Source: Blepharisma stoltei
Lineage: Eukaryota > Ciliophora > Heterotrichea > Heterotrichida > Blepharismidae
Length of the DNA: 64,000 bases
Direction: 5' to 3'
Assembly: GCA_914767885.1 (NCBI GenBank)
Contig: CAJZBQ010000037.1
Span: 62,001 to 126,000 of the forward strand
Shown here: piece by piece, positions 63,616 through 64,000 of the stretch
Layout: each line of letters starts with the position of its first letter
Numbering within the stretch: the first letter of the stretch is position 1
Program-made: the position numbers and the translations under genes
Notes under the pieces: generated by a model
Seen by the model: the letters and a program-made list of their open reading frames with translations, nothing else
Databases searched by the model: none
What the model was told of the DNA's origin: nothing

Positions 63616-64000
63616 GCCCCCGATTTTAATTTAACTAATATTCCTAACATTCAGTCATTAAATTTATATTCATATCACATTACTAACAGATTCTATTTTT
63701 TAGATCTCCTAAATTGAGTTTTAAACTCTTCAAAAACTTAGCTAATCTAAATCAAAGCTATGTTTTATAATATATCAGCTTTTTTCTATTGATTTCATTA
63801 AGCCTCTTTGCAGCAAATGGCTAATCAGAGGAAAAATTGAGGCAAGGCTCAACAAGATCTAAATAGTGCAAGTCTTTTAGTTAGAGAGGGTCCCAGATAT
63901 AGTGAAATCTGACAAACTCCTTAGGGTTGGCTAGAACGGCTCCGAAGTTGGAAATAATATTGCCCAGAATAACAGAATGCGAACTACTGAAAACCTGGGG
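63616..64000. other. Intergenic, duplicated with 26970-27360
   Basis: AT-rich, then a moderately GC-richer block (ACGGCTCCGAAGTTGGA…). It is conserved with the first unit at about 93-95 percent by eye. No gene could be supported. The duplication continues past the window end. Confidence 0.5.

Larger units (their letters stand above)
58343..64000. repeat. Second copy of the downstream duplication flank
   Basis: 58343-58652 matches 22757-23070 and 61480-64000 matches 23071-27360. There are three large differences: a 2.8 kb foldback element inserted at 58653, loss of about 1.19 kb (the TPR part, equivalent to 23202-24388), and absence of the retroposon found at 26254. Confidence 0.85.

Noticed and set aside
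1-64000. Operons, ribosome binding sites, replication origins or bacterial features
   Set aside because: The genome is clearly that of a ciliate; none of these categories applies and no candidates were seen.

Overview
The window looks like germline (micronuclear-type) DNA of a heterotrich ciliate, most likely a Blepharisma-like species. There are four reasons. (1) UGA is read as tryptophan: a kelch/TPR gene at 23232-25933 (-) stays in one frame through four in-frame TGAs, a small gene at 28749-29192 reads through two, and at 56057 a TGA stands where the paralogue has TGG. Real ends use TAA. (2) Intergenic DNA is very AT-rich. (3) The genes are cut by some two dozen inserts of 130-2,200 bp, most bounded by TA. 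Removing one TA-to-TA segment usually restores the reading frame, often to exactly the sequence of an uninterrupted paralogue. (4) Many inserts are MITE-like, with the terminal motif CCTCCGTGAGCGAACAAAA. The genus is an inference; no database was searched.

Layout. 2-22756 (+) is a giant gene whose 5' end lies before the window (gene 1). 23232-25933 (-) is a kelch-like/TPR gene, followed by a small Cys-rich reading frame on the same strand that a retroposon has split. 28129-29192 (+) holds two small paralogous basic/coiled-coil genes. 30920-58342 (+) is a second, complete copy of the giant gene (gene 2). 58343-64000 repeats the downstream flank of gene 1: a decayed kelch copy without its TPR part, then the small Cys-rich frame. 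It also carries an extra 2.8 kb foldback element with a satellite core. The arrangement is therefore a tandem duplication of [giant gene + kelch gene + small gene], and the second unit runs off the window.

The giant genes encode a signal peptide (seen in gene 2), thousands of residues of cysteine-rich furin-like/GFR-type modules, PKD/REJ-like beta domains, a GAIN/GPS-like site (WLHDGC...YHFSMF) and five membrane segments. This is a polycystin-1/REJ-like cell-surface layout. After in-silico removal of 15 inserts, gene 2 is one uninterrupted frame of 6,708 codons plus stop, if UGA is Trp. Gene 1 has the same plan but carries a +1 shift near 5750 and an apparent -1 at an IES junction near 16957.

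The inserts fall into classes: (a) TA-bounded MITE-like IESs; (b) short unique IESs shared by both gene copies; (c) GC-rich retroposon-like inserts with 12-16 bp target duplications, each of which contains a TA; (d) palindromic or foldback elements. Some sit at the same site in both gene copies and so predate the duplication. Others are present in only one copy and leave an empty-site control in the other, which gives a relative chronology. All calls come from reading the sequence; nothing was run against a database.
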